Shown: one piece after another, positions 46,827-56,310 of the stretch
How positions within the stretch are numbered: position 1 is the first letter of the stretch
Layout: every line of letters starts with the position of its first letter
Origin: Betaproteobacteria bacterium
GTDB taxonomy: Bacteria > Pseudomonadota > Gammaproteobacteria > Burkholderiales > CAIKXV01
Direction: 5' to 3'
Length of the DNA stretch: 64,000 nucleotides
Assembly (NCBI GenBank): GCA_021298815.1
Contig: JAJTHE010000003.1
Span: 1-64,000, forward strand
Translations under genes and position numbers: made by a program
The notes under the pieces: generated by a model
What the model saw: only the letters and a program-made list of their open reading frames with translations
Told to the model about the DNA's origin: nothing
The model's database searches: none

Positions 46827-49310
46827 CTAGCTCAACACACCGTTTGCCTGCAGCTCTGCATATTCCGTCTCGTCCACACCGAGCAGCGTCGTAAGGACCT
46901 CGTGGGTGTGTTCCCCCAGCAGGGGCGCGCGGCGGTAGGAAAAACCGGCACTGTCCATGCGCCACGGCAAGCCGAGCTGGCGCCGCGTGCCAGCCGTCGG
47001 ATGGTCGGTGCTGACGACCGTACCCATGTTGATCAGGCACGCATCATCGATCAACTGGTCGCTCCGCCGCACCGGTCCGGCGGCGATCCCGCAAGCCTGC
47101 AGCAATTGCGCCGCGTCGATGGCTGAACGGGAGCGAACCCATTCGGCGACGATGGCATCGAGCGCATCGCAGTTGTTGCGGCGTCCGCTGGCAGAGGAAA
47201 ACCGTGCATCCTCGATCAATGGCATGTTCCCGGTCGCACGGCACCATGCAGCCCAGTCCTGGTCGCCGTCGATGCTGATGGCCAGCCAGGTGTCATCATC
47301 CCGGCAGGGATAGATGCCGTGCGGCGCCTTCAGCCGGTCCCGATTTCCCCTGCGCACCGGATCGCGACCATTCGCGGTCAGGTCGATCATGGCTTCTGGA
47401 ATCAGTGTCATCATGGCCTCGTACATCGCAAGGTCGATGAACTGACCAGAGCCTGTCCGGTCCCGGTGGTGAAGGGCCGCCATCACCGCAAAGCCGCCGT
47501 ACGTGCCCGCGAACGGGTCCGGGAGGCAGCCTCCGAGGATGCGTGGCGCGCCTCCGGCATAGCCCGTGACTTCGGCAACGCCCGAAAACAGGTTCACTGC
47601 GCTATGCAGCCCGCGCGAGTCCTTCATCGGACCGCTACGGCCGAACGCACCACACGACAGGGCGATCAAGCGCGGATTGGTGCGACTGATCGTTTCATAG
47701 CCGAGGCCGAGCTTCTCGAGCACGCCCGTGGAATAGTTGTCCACCATCACGTCGACTACACTCCCCAGACGGCGCACGAGATCGCGCCCCGCCGCAGTCG
47801 TCATGTCGATCGTGCAACTTTTCTTGCCACTGTAGAGCAGGTTGTAATATCCGCTGGCATCCGGATCCGCAGGATGTCCCGGCGCAAACGGCGGCGCAGT
47901 GCGCGAGGTCATCCGCCTTCGCGACTCGACCGAGATCACCTCGGCGCCAAGCCATGCCATCCACAACGTGCAGAACGGAATGGCGATGAACTGGCCCAGA
48001 TCGAGCACCCGCACCCCGGCGAGCGGAAGCGTCCTGGCGGGCTGCCCGCGCTGCTGGGTGTCGCTGCGCGCGCCGGAAGACACCAGACGCTTTCCGTCGC
48101 GAGCCCACTCGGCCAGTACCTCCCTCGTATGCTCGCCGTGGCGCGGCGCCCGACGACGAAACGACCACGGCGAGCCGCGCATCTTCACCGGAGCCGCAGG
48201 CATGCGAGCCTTTCGGCCGCCCAGGTCGGTCTCGATCACGCTCTTGCGGTCGTGCACATGCGCAGACGCGAGCACCTTACGCACCGAATAGAACGGGAAC
48301 ACCAGCAACTGCAGATTCTGTGCGACCTGGTACAACTCGTCGCTGGTGACCGTCATCGTCCATTCGATCATCCGCCGCTTGAGTTCGACACAGTTCGCCG
48401 TGCGGGCAGCACCGCTCGAAAACTCGGGCATCGTGGTCCAGGCCGGTTGCCCCATGGCCTGAACCAGGCGCTGCCAATGATCTTCCAATGGCGCCGGGAT
48501 CGCGACCCAGCCGTCCTTGCACGGCAGGTAGAAGTTCGGCATCCGACCCGTAGTGGTCGAACTGAACACCCGCATGTGCGTACCGCCGATGTACGACGCG
48601 TTGGCGATGTCCCGCTGCTGCATGGTGGCCACCGCCGCCTGCTGGCTCACCTCGACCAGACATCCTTCCCCGCTCTGCGTGCGGCTGCGCAAGGCAGCTA
48701 CCGTCGCATGTGCGCCCACGACCCCTGCAATCGTCTCCGCGGCAAAGCACCCGGCGTGCAAGGGTGGCTCGCTTTCCAGGTCTGCCGCCGCGTCCGGGAT
48801 CCCGGGAGTGCTGTAGGCAATGCCACCCATGGCGGAGGTCACGATGTCATCGCTGCGCCAGTCGGCGCAGGGACCGTCCAGGCCGAATGGCGACAGGATC
48901 GTGATGATGAGCGATGGGCAACGTGCGCGAAGCGCTGGAAGGGAAATGCCGGCCGCGGTGAGACGCTCGACAGGCAGGTTGGTCACGAAGACGTCGGCAG
49001 CCTCGAGCAGCCGGGCGAGCGCGGCCTGGTCGGCGGAATTCTCCAGGTCGAGTACGACGCCCCGCTTGTTCGTGTTGAGGTACTGGAACAGACCGCTGGC
49101 CTCGGCATCCGGACGGTCCTCCGGAAACGGACCTCTCGCCCGGGTCGAATCGCCTGCCGGGGTCTCCACCTTCACGACCTCGGCGCCGAAATCGCCCAGC
49201 AACTTCGCCACGTACGGCCCCGTAACGCCGTCACCGAATTCGACCACGCGCAGTCCGGCGAACGGCCCTGCCTCGGCGGCCTGCGATGCATCGGCGTCGA
49301 CGGCGCTCAT
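46827..49310 (-). CDS. tandem CaiB/BaiF (type III CoA-transferase) fusion protein
   Basis: 827 aa with two CaiB signatures: FAGLRVVEFGDGVTGPYVAKLLGDFGAEVVKVETP and LAGVRVLDLGQFIAIPFCTLWMAWLGAEVISVESR; LLGEHTHEVLTTLLG tail. Confidence 0.92.
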   Translation of the reverse strand: MSAVDADASQAAEAGPFAGLRVVEFGDGVTGPYVAKLLGDFGAEVVKVETPAGDSTRARGPFPEDRPDAEASGLFQYLNTNKRGVVLDLENSADQAALARLLEAADVFVTNLPVERLTAAGISLPALRARCPSLIITILSPFGLDGPCADWRSDDIVTSAMGGIAYSTPGIPDAAADLESEPPLHAGCFAAETIAGVVGAHATVAALRSRTQSGEGCLVEVSQQAAVATMQQRDIANASYIGGTHMRVFSSTTTGRMPNFYLPCKDGWVAIPAPLEDHWQRLVQAMGQPAWTTMPEFSSGAARTANCVELKRRMIEWTMTVTSDELYQVAQNLQLLVFPFYSVRKVLASAHVHDRKSVIETDLGGRKARMPAAPVKMRGSPWSFRRRAPRHGEHTREVLAEWARDGKRLVSSGARSDTQQRGQPARTLPLAGVRVLDLGQFIAIPFCTLWMAWLGAEVISVESRRRMTSRTAPPFAPGHPADPDASGYYNLLYSGKKSCTIDMTTAAGRDLVRRLGSVVDVMVDNYSTGVLEKLGLGYETISRTNPRLIALSCGAFGRSGPMKDSRGLHSAVNLFSGVAEVTGYAGGAPRILGGCLPDPFAGTYGGFAVMAALHHRDRTGSGQFIDLAMYEAMMTLIPEAMIDLTANGRDPVRRGNRDRLKAPHGIYPCRDDDTWLAISIDGDQDWAAWCRATGNMPLIEDARFSSASGRRNNCDALDAIVAEWVRSRSAIDAAQLLQACGIAAGPVRRSDQLIDDACLINMGTVVSTDHPTAGTRRQLGLPWRMDSAGFSYRRAPLLGEHTHEVLTTLLGVDETEYAELQANGVLS

Positions 49311-50428
49311 GAGGCGCGCATCGACGCGAGACGATCGAGCACCCTCTCCGCCTCATGGACCATCGACATCATGATCTCGCGGGCCGGACGCCGGGCGGTC
49401 AACATGCCGCCGATCTGCCCGGCCGGATTGTTCACCAGATCGATCCGGCCCGCGGCCTCTGCCGCGGCAACGAAGTCGCCCATGAGAATGCCCTGCAGGG
49501 GCATCGGAAGCGCCGGCAGACCGGAGGCTTCCCAGAGGCGTATCACCTCGTTCTCGTAATCCCGGGCCGTCTTGCCCGTATACGCTCGAGTGACGACGAA
49601 ATCATCGGCCTTCCCGCGGATGATCTCGTCCTGATGCGCCCGATGCACGTGCGACTCTTCCGCGAGCAGGAATGCCGTTCCCACCCACACACCCACGGCA
49701 CCGAGGGCCAGGCCGGCGACCAATGTCCGGCCATCGGCGATCGCACCGGCCGCGATGACCGGCACCGGGGCCACGGCGTCCACCACCATGGGAATGAGAG
49801 GAAAGTTTGCAATCTTTCCCGTGTGCCCCCCCGCCTCGTACCCCTGGGCAATCACATAGTCGACACCCGCCTTCACCTGGCGCTCGGCAGCGCGCACGGT
49901 TCCTACCAGGCCCATCACCTTCATGCCGACCTGATGGGCCTCCGGCACCACCCATGACGGATCTCCCAGGCCGGCAGCGAACACTGCGATGCGTTCTTCG
50001 AGGCAGACATCCACTTGCGCACGGATGAACTCAGGCGACATCGCCTCGCCCTGCACAGGCGCGGGACTGAGATTGAATCGCGACATCAACGATTGCACGA
50101 ACGCGATGTGCTTCGGATAGTCGCGCTCGATCCGCGCGCGCATCTCGGCCCGCTCCGATTTCGCGTCCGTGGCCATGCTGGCCGGCAGCAGGAGATCGAC
50201 GCCGAATGGCTTGTCGGTCAGATTGCGCACGGCGCGGATGCGACGCCGCACCTCGGCACTGTCCAGCCAGGAGCAGCCCAGTATCCCCATGCCACCCGCT
50301 TCCGAAACAGCGGCGACCAACTCCGGCGGCGTGGCACGTCCCTTCGACCCCATGCCGGCGAGGAAGATGGGGTACTGGATGTCGAGATCGCGGCAAAGAC
50401 TGGTGTGCAGAAAGCTGGTCGTCATCAC
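49307..50428 (-). CDS. nitronate monooxygenase family (NMO/FabK-like FMN enzyme)
   Basis: LDIQYPIFLAGMGSKG, GVDYVIAQGYEAGGHTG with candidate catalytic His, VIAAGAIADGRTLVAGLALGAVGVWVGTAFLLAEES. Confidence 0.92.
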   Translation of the reverse strand: MMTTSFLHTSLCRDLDIQYPIFLAGMGSKGRATPPELVAAVSEAGGMGILGCSWLDSAEVRRRIRAVRNLTDKPFGVDLLLPASMATDAKSERAEMRARIERDYPKHIAFVQSLMSRFNLSPAPVQGEAMSPEFIRAQVDVCLEERIAVFAAGLGDPSWVVPEAHQVGMKVMGLVGTVRAAERQVKAGVDYVIAQGYEAGGHTGKIANFPLIPMVVDAVAPVPVIAAGAIADGRTLVAGLALGAVGVWVGTAFLLAEESHVHRAHQDEIIRGKADDFVVTRAYTGKTARDYENEVIRLWEASGLPALPMPLQGILMGDFVAAAEAAGRIDLVNNPAGQIGGMLTARRPAREIMMSMVHEAERVLDRLASMRAS

Positions 50429-50624
50429 CGCCGATCCTTTCGAGACGCGGTTTAGGTTGCCTCCATCGTCTACGTGGGGTCCCCCGGGCGCGATCGAAGC
50501 GGCTATCCTGTTACGCGACTCACTCTAGCACACGACTTTTCCGGTTTCAAAGTGGACCGTCGACCCGTCGCTATGGCGAGTCAACCGTGAAAGGTCGGGA
50601 CTGGCATCGCGTCGTCAGAGGGCC

Positions 50625-51833
50625 ATGGATGTGAACATCGACTTCAAATGCACCAGCGTTCCGCTTCGCCTCTACAGCGGTGAGAACGCGCTCGACAATC
50701 TTCCGTCGGAGCTGCATCGATGCAAGGCAAAGCGCGCTTTCGTCCTGTGCGGACGAACGGTCTCGCGGCGCTCCGACCTGATCGCTCGCATTCGAAGCAT
50801 CCTGGGCGGCACCTGCGTCGGACTGTTCGACGAAATCGAGAAGGACTCCACGCTCCCCTCCGTACTTCGTGCCGCCGAGGCTGCGCGAGCGGCTGCGCCC
50901 GATGTCCTCGTCGCGGTAGGCGGCGGAAGCGTAGTCCAGGCGGCGCGGGTCGTCCTCATCCTGCTGGCGGAGTCGCGGCCGCTCGAGCAGATGGTCACCC
51001 AGTATCCTGAGCACGGGCCGGCCATCAGCCCGAAACTGCTGGCGCCCAAGCTTCCGGTCATCAATGTACTCACCCTTCCCACTGCCGCTCAGAATCGCGG
51101 TGGCTCCGCGATCCGAAACGATGCTCTGGAACACCGGATGGAGGTCTTCGATCCCAAGACGCGCCCCGTCGCGATTTTCTGGGATCGCGATGCGCTACTG
51201 ACCGCGCCACTGGCACTCGCCCGAGCGGCCGCCTGCACGGTCTACTGGCGCATCGTGATGAACCTGGGGTGGAAGTCCATCAATCCCCTCCTCGAAGGAA
51301 CTCGTCTTCACGCGTTTCGCCTCGCGAGCCGGGCGATCGTGCAACTGGATTCTGCTGACCCCGCCGCCCGCACCGAATTGTGCGCAGCCGCATTGTTGCT
51401 CAATCGGGATGCCGACGAAGGCGGCCTGGGCGGTGAGAAGCATTGGCCAGCACGTGTGAGCTATGCGCTCGCCACCGCGCTGCTCCTGTGCTATCCGAAC
51501 GCGCGCCAGGGGGAGGCGTTGACCGCCGTGACCGGCACGGTACTTCGCCAGTGGGGCGCCGGCGATTCCGCAGCCATGGTGCAACTTGCGCAGAACCTTG
51601 GGCTCTGGACTCCAACGACGCCGGACGCCGCTGCGCCAGGGATGGTCGCCGACTATCTGGACGGCGTATTCACCCGCCTTGCGATGCCCACACGCCTGCG
51701 CGAGTTGGGAATACCGGCTGACGGCTTGTCCCGGATCGTCGAGCGCTCGTTGAAGAACTTCAACGCCGATCCTCGACAGGAGTTCGCACACAAACGGGAC
51801 GTGCTCGTCGATACGTTGAACCGCTGCTGGTAG
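50625..51833 (+). CDS. iron-containing alcohol dehydrogenase-family protein with atypical metal-site region
   Basis: VLVAVGGGSVVQAARV (GGGS NAD motif), PVINVLTLPTAAQNRGGSAIRND, C-terminal TRLRELGIPADGLSRIVERSL; the usual DALxH segment reads CTVYWR. Confidence 0.78.
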   Translation: MDVNIDFKCTSVPLRLYSGENALDNLPSELHRCKAKRAFVLCGRTVSRRSDLIARIRSILGGTCVGLFDEIEKDSTLPSVLRAAEAARAAAPDVLVAVGGGSVVQAARVVLILLAESRPLEQMVTQYPEHGPAISPKLLAPKLPVINVLTLPTAAQNRGGSAIRNDALEHRMEVFDPKTRPVAIFWDRDALLTAPLALARAAACTVYWRIVMNLGWKSINPLLEGTRLHAFRLASRAIVQLDSADPAARTELCAAALLLNRDADEGGLGGEKHWPARVSYALATALLLCYPNARQGEALTAVTGTVLRQWGAGDSAAMVQLAQNLGLWTPTTPDAAAPGMVADYLDGVFTRLAMPTRLRELGIPADGLSRIVERSLKNFNADPRQEFAHKRDVLVDTLNRCW

Positions 51834-51949
51834 TGACGGATGTACCTCCGCGCGGAGCCTAGCGCAGCACGGGTGGCGATCGACCGGAGCATGCCATGAG
51901 CAATCTGGCTCCTCAGGACCACGGCGTGCAGCAGCCGCAAGGTTCGTGA

Positions 51950-51973
51950 TAATCGGCGCTGGTGCGCTGATTA
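51950..51973. terminator. imperfect inverted repeat between convergent genes
   Basis: TAATCGGCGC-TGGT-GCGCTGATTA (9/10 arm match) between the ADH (+) stop at 51833 and FAH (-) stop at 52068. Confidence 0.45.
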
Positions 51974-52067
51974 CTCACCCCCCCTGTCTTGTTGCATTTT
52001 CAGGCGCCATGCCAGTGCCGTCTTGCCCGTGAAGCGGACCTGATGTCCGACTCAGGCAAAACGGGCG

Positions 52068-52973
52068 TTACGCAACCCGATTGACCAGCACGCCGATCGA
52101 CTCGATCGCGGTCTCGACCACATCGCCCGGCCGCAGGTAACGCCCGTCTGCGATGCCGGATCCGGCCGGTGTTCCGGTCAGCACGACATCGCCCGGCTCC
52201 AGCGTCATGCCCCGGGACGCCGCCTCGATCAGCGCCGGCACCTTGAACACCATCGACTCGGTGGAATCGTCCTGGCGCACCTCGCCATTGACCCGGCAGG
52301 TGATCTGCAGCGGATAGGGCACGGCAATCTCGTCGGACAACACGATCCACGGCCCCATCGGGCAGGCACCGTCGAGCGCCTTGCCCTGTACCCAGTTCTG
52401 GCCATAACGAGCGGTGAGGGACCGGCAGGCTTCGTTGGTCTGGAAATCCCGGAAACTGATGTCGTTGGCGATGGTGTAGCCGGCGACATGGTCGTAGGCC
52501 GCCGCACGAGCGATGTCGCGGCCACGCCGACCGATGACCACGGCGAGTTCCGCCTCGTAGTCGACCTTGGCGGACGTGCTGTGGCCGACGATGCTGCCGC
52601 CCTGCCCAACCAGCCCGCTTGTATGCTTCCAGAAGAAGAACGGCATCTCCGGCGGGGTGAGATTGCCGCCACCTTCCTTGCCATGGGCGGCGTAGTTGAC
52701 CACATGGGCGAGCAACTTCGCGCCCGACTCCGCCGGGGCAAGCAGCCGGGCCTGCGCGAGTGGCACCGCGCCATCCAGGCCGCGGGTACCCAGCCACGCG
52801 GCGATCGACCGTCCCTCCTCGCCGCCGACAAGGAAGCGGCGCAGATCGGTGAACAGCGGTGCTGCCCATTCGAGGCCCTGCTCCTGCGCCGTGCGTGCCA
52901 GGTCCACGAGGTGTCCGTCGACGACAAGCCCCACACGCGGGCCGGATTCAGTGGAGAAACGGGCGATTCTCAT
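52068..52973 (-). CDS. fumarylacetoacetate hydrolase (FAH) family protein
   Basis: VVNYAAHGKEGGGN, GYTIANDISFRDFQTNEACRSLTARYGQNWVQGKALDGACPMGPWIV, GDVVLTGTPAGSGIADGRYLRPGDVVETAIESIG. Start placed at ATG 52973. Confidence 0.92.
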   Translation of the reverse strand: MRIARFSTESGPRVGLVVDGHLVDLARTAQEQGLEWAAPLFTDLRRFLVGGEEGRSIAAWLGTRGLDGAVPLAQARLLAPAESGAKLLAHVVNYAAHGKEGGGNLTPPEMPFFFWKHTSGLVGQGGSIVGHSTSAKVDYEAELAVVIGRRGRDIARAAAYDHVAGYTIANDISFRDFQTNEACRSLTARYGQNWVQGKALDGACPMGPWIVLSDEIAVPYPLQITCRVNGEVRQDDSTESMVFKVPALIEAASRGMTLEPGDVVLTGTPAGSGIADGRYLRPGDVVETAIESIGVLVNRVA

Positions 52974-52974
52974 G

Positions 52975-54147
52975 TCAGTGGACTCCCGCCAGATCACGCA
53001 TCACGGACCACAGGGCCGGCTGCCGCTCGAAACCGATGCCGGGCGACTCGGGCAAGGTGGCATGCCCGTCGGCCACGGTCACCTCCTCACCAAACCCGCT
53101 GAAGATGCCGAACACGCCAGTGTAGGCCTCGCAGGCGGCCAGGCCCAGCCCGGCCACCACATGCAGGCTCATCAGGTTGCCGCCGTGCGGATACATCGAT
53201 TCGGGGCCGAACCCATGTCGCCTTGCCGTGGCGAGGCAGGCGACGTATTCGCCAATGCCATAGGCGAGCGGCGGATCGACCTGGATCACGTCAAGACCGG
53301 GACGAAACCCGCTATACAGCAGAAAGTTCTCCAGCTCGCGGTTTCCGCTGAAGTTCTCGCCATTGCCCAGTGCATGGGGATAGACCTCGGACAGTTCGCG
53401 ATACAGCGCGTAGTCCATCGGATCGCACGGCTCCTCCAGCCAGCGCAGGCCCAGAGGTGCCAGCGCCTCTGCATAGGCGAACGCCCGCTCGCGGTCAAAG
53501 CCGCAATTGGCGTCGACCGCCAGGGCCTGGCCGCCGCCCACCAGTTCGAGCAGGGTCTGGATCCGCTCGATGTCCTGCGCCAGCGGCAATCCTCCGATCT
53601 TGGTCTTCACCATCCGGTATCCGGCAGCGAGATAGCCCTTCATCTCCCGGGCGAGGTCCGCGGGCGTCTGGCCCGGTGCGTACCAGCCCCCGCCGACATA
53701 GACCGGTACCACGTCGCGCGCCTGGCCGCCGTTGAAGCGGTCGGCCAGCACGCGGTAGAGCGGACGACCTTCCACCTTCGCCACCAGATCCCAGATCGCC
53801 AGTTCGAGCGTGCCCACCGGAATGCAGCGTTCGGCATGTCCGCCCGAGCGCTCGCGCTGAAGCATCACCTCCACCGCCCGTGCCGGGTCGAAATTGGTGC
53901 CTGCGTCGTCCAGCAGCGCGGCGGGATCTGCGGCCAGCAGCTTCGGCGCAAACCGGTCGCGAATCATCGCGCTGCAGTTGTAGCGTCCGAAGGAGTTGAA
54001 CGCAAAGCCGCACAGCGGGGCGCCGTCGCGAACCACATCGGTGACCACGGCGACCACCGATGTATCCATGCTGCGGAAATCGAAGCGCGAGTTGCGCTGC
54101 GTCGAGTTGATCGCGACGGCGCACTCGCGGATGGCCACGATCCTCAT
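52975..54147 (-). CDS. enolase-superfamily (mandelate racemase/MLE) enzyme, D-tartrate dehydratase-like
   Basis: RFDFRSMDTSVVAVVTDVVRDGAPLCGFAFNSFGRYNCSAMIRDRFAP, MVKTKIGGLPLAQDIERIQ, AVDANCGFDRERAFAYAEAL, GNGENFSG, MYPHGGNLMSLHVVAGLGLAACEAY; closely resembles D(-)-tartrate dehydratase. Confidence 0.8.
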   Translation of the reverse strand: MRIVAIRECAVAINSTQRNSRFDFRSMDTSVVAVVTDVVRDGAPLCGFAFNSFGRYNCSAMIRDRFAPKLLAADPAALLDDAGTNFDPARAVEVMLQRERSGGHAERCIPVGTLELAIWDLVAKVEGRPLYRVLADRFNGGQARDVVPVYVGGGWYAPGQTPADLAREMKGYLAAGYRMVKTKIGGLPLAQDIERIQTLLELVGGGQALAVDANCGFDRERAFAYAEALAPLGLRWLEEPCDPMDYALYRELSEVYPHALGNGENFSGNRELENFLLYSGFRPGLDVIQVDPPLAYGIGEYVACLATARRHGFGPESMYPHGGNLMSLHVVAGLGLAACEAYTGVFGIFSGFGEEVTVADGHATLPESPGIGFERQPALWSVMRDLAGVH

Positions 54148-54172
54148 GCGTGCGTGCTCCGGTGAAAGCCGC

Positions 54173-55165
54173 TCATTCGACCCGAGCCCCGGACGCCTTC
54201 ACCGCCCGCCCCCAGCGCTCGATCTCCGCGCGCTGCAGCACGGCGGATCGATCCGGGTCGGCAGCAACCAGCAGGTAGGCAAGCTCACCGAGCCGGCCCG
54301 ACACGTCCGCAGCCGCGAGCGCCTTGCCCAGCGACCCATGCAAGGTTGCGATGACGGTCCTGGGGGTAGCGGCCGGCACCATCACATGCCAGCTGCTGCT
54401 GGAGTCCATGCCAGCCAGCCCCGCCTCGGCAAAGGTCGGCACGCCTGCCATGCCCGGCCAGCGGCGATCACCGGTCATCGCGATCGTGCGCAGCTTGCCG
54501 CTGGCGGTGTGCCCGATCACCGTGCCTGGCTGGGCGAACATCATCGGCACCTGGCCTGAGAGCACATCGATGATCGCGGGCCCCGCCCCCTTGTAGGGCA
54601 CATGCAGGATGTCGACACCGGCCGCCACCTTGAACATTTCCCCGGCCAGGTGAATGGCCGTGCCGCTGCCTGCCGACGCGTAGGCGAGCGCGCCGGGTTT
54701 TGCCCTGGCCAGCGCGACCAGGTCCTTGACGGTTCTGGCCGGAACGGAGGGATGCACCACCAGTACTGCAGGCCCGGTGGCCACGAACATCACTGCGGAG
54801 AAATCCTTCACCGTGTCGAACGGCAGCTTCGCGTACAGCGTGGGGTTGACGACGAAGGCGGTGTCGAACAGGCCGACGGTGTAGCCATCGGGCGTCGCCT
54901 TCGCCACCACCTCCACGCCGATGTTCCCGCCCGCGCCGCCCCGGTTCTCGATCAGGATCGTTTGACCGAGATGCTCCGCCCAGCGCGGCACGATGACGCG
55001 CGCCAGATTGTCGGTGCTGCCCCCTGGCGGGAACGGCACGACCAGCCGGACCGGGCGGTTCGGATAGGCGTCCTGAGCGTATGCCGCCTGGGGAGTGCCG
55101 GACAGCCCCACGGTGGCGATCGACAACGCAGCAGCGATCTTCGCGACACAACCGTTCATGTCCAC
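54173..55165 (-). CDS. Bug/TctC-type TTT substrate-binding protein
   Basis: AYPNRPVRLVVPFPPGGSTDNLARVIVPRWAEHLGQTILIENRGGAGGNIGVEVVAKATPDGYTVGLF. Confidence 0.94.
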   Translation of the reverse strand: MDMNGCVAKIAAALSIATVGLSGTPQAAYAQDAYPNRPVRLVVPFPPGGSTDNLARVIVPRWAEHLGQTILIENRGGAGGNIGVEVVAKATPDGYTVGLFDTAFVVNPTLYAKLPFDTVKDFSAVMFVATGPAVLVVHPSVPARTVKDLVALARAKPGALAYASAGSGTAIHLAGEMFKVAAGVDILHVPYKGAGPAIIDVLSGQVPMMFAQPGTVIGHTASGKLRTIAMTGDRRWPGMAGVPTFAEAGLAGMDSSSSWHVMVPAATPRTVIATLHGSLGKALAAADVSGRLGELAYLLVAADPDRSAVLQRAEIERWGRAVKASGARVE

Positions 55166-55230
55166 TCCCGTTGGCTGGAATCTACGCTTGCATCATACGT
55201 ATCAATACGGGTCATTCACCAGCCACCCGG

Positions 55231-56211
55231 TCACTGGTCGACTTTGGCGCCCGAAGCCCGGATGACCTTGCCCCATTTGGCGATTTCGCTTTTCAGAAAC
55301 GCGGCGACGACATCGGGGTCGGCCGGACCAGGTTCGATCCCGAGCGCGGCGTAGCGCTCCTTGACATCGGGCAGGGCGAGAATCTCGGTGATCTCGCGGG
55401 ACAGCTTGTTCACGATCGGCCGCGGTGTCTTGACTGGCGCGAAGAAACCGAACCAGCCCACCACTTCATAGCCGGGCAGACCGCCCTCGGCGACCGTCTG
55501 GATCTCCGGCGCTGCGGCGGAGCGTTTGCTGCCAGTCTGAGCCAGCGCCTTCAGCTTGCCCGATCTTGCGAACGGCAGCGCGGAGGCCATGCTGTCGAAC
55601 ATCAAGGTCACCTGCCCGGACATCACGTCGGTGAGCGCGGGAATGCTGCCCTTGTACGGAACGTGGTTCATCTGTACGCCAGCCATTGTCTTGAACAACT
55701 CGGCCGCGAGATGGCTGGGCGTGCCCACGCCACCGCTGGCGTAATTGACGCTGCCAGGCTTGGCTTTCGCGATTTCGATCAGGCTCTTCAGCGTATTGCC
55801 CGGAAAGTTCGGGCTGACGACGAGCAGGTTGGGCGTGACGGCGGCCAGGTTGATGGGCTGGAAATCGCGCACCGGGTCGTAGGGGAGCTTCTGGTAGAGG
55901 CTGACGTTGACCGCCATGTTGGCGGTCGAGCCCATCAGCAACGTGTAGCCGTCGGGTGCGGAACGGGTCGCGATCTCCGCGCCGATCGTGCCGCCGGCGC
56001 CGGCGCGGTTATCCACGATCACGTTCTGTCCCAGACGCTCGCTCATCTTGATCCCGATGAGGCGCGCGACGATGTCGGTCGGACCCGCTGCGGGAAACGG
56101 CACGATGATCCGCAGGGGTCTGTTCGGATACGCGGAGGCCGACGCGGGCTGCGCCAAGGCAACTGCGGGAACGCACAGCACGAGCGCGACGAAGCAGCGT
56201 TGTCGGAACAT
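55231..56211 (-). CDS. Bug/TctC-type TTT substrate-binding protein
   Basis: AYPNRPLRIIVPFPAAGPTDIVARLIGIKMSERLGQNVIVDNRAGAGGTIGAEIATRSAPDGYTLLMGS. Start placed at ATG 56211. Confidence 0.94.
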   Translation of the reverse strand: MFRQRCFVALVLCVPAVALAQPASASAYPNRPLRIIVPFPAAGPTDIVARLIGIKMSERLGQNVIVDNRAGAGGTIGAEIATRSAPDGYTLLMGSTANMAVNVSLYQKLPYDPVRDFQPINLAAVTPNLLVVSPNFPGNTLKSLIEIAKAKPGSVNYASGGVGTPSHLAAELFKTMAGVQMNHVPYKGSIPALTDVMSGQVTLMFDSMASALPFARSGKLKALAQTGSKRSAAAPEIQTVAEGGLPGYEVVGWFGFFAPVKTPRPIVNKLSREITEILALPDVKERYAALGIEPGPADPDVVAAFLKSEIAKWGKVIRASGAKVDQ

Positions 56212-56310
56212 GGTTGAGCCTTTCTGGCATGGAGGTGGCCGAACGAACCTGTACCGTTCCACCGGCCACACACACTGGCGCGGCGGAATGCCCCGAGGTT
56301 ACTATGAGCG

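Noticed and set aside
47319-49559. 746-aa plus-strand ORF
   Set aside because: Antisense to the tandem CaiB and NMO genes; no domain-like pattern.
55190-55202. CATACGTAT near-palindrome upstream of a Bug gene
   Set aside because: Short and imperfect (TCATACGTATCA); not enough to call an operator without conservation data.
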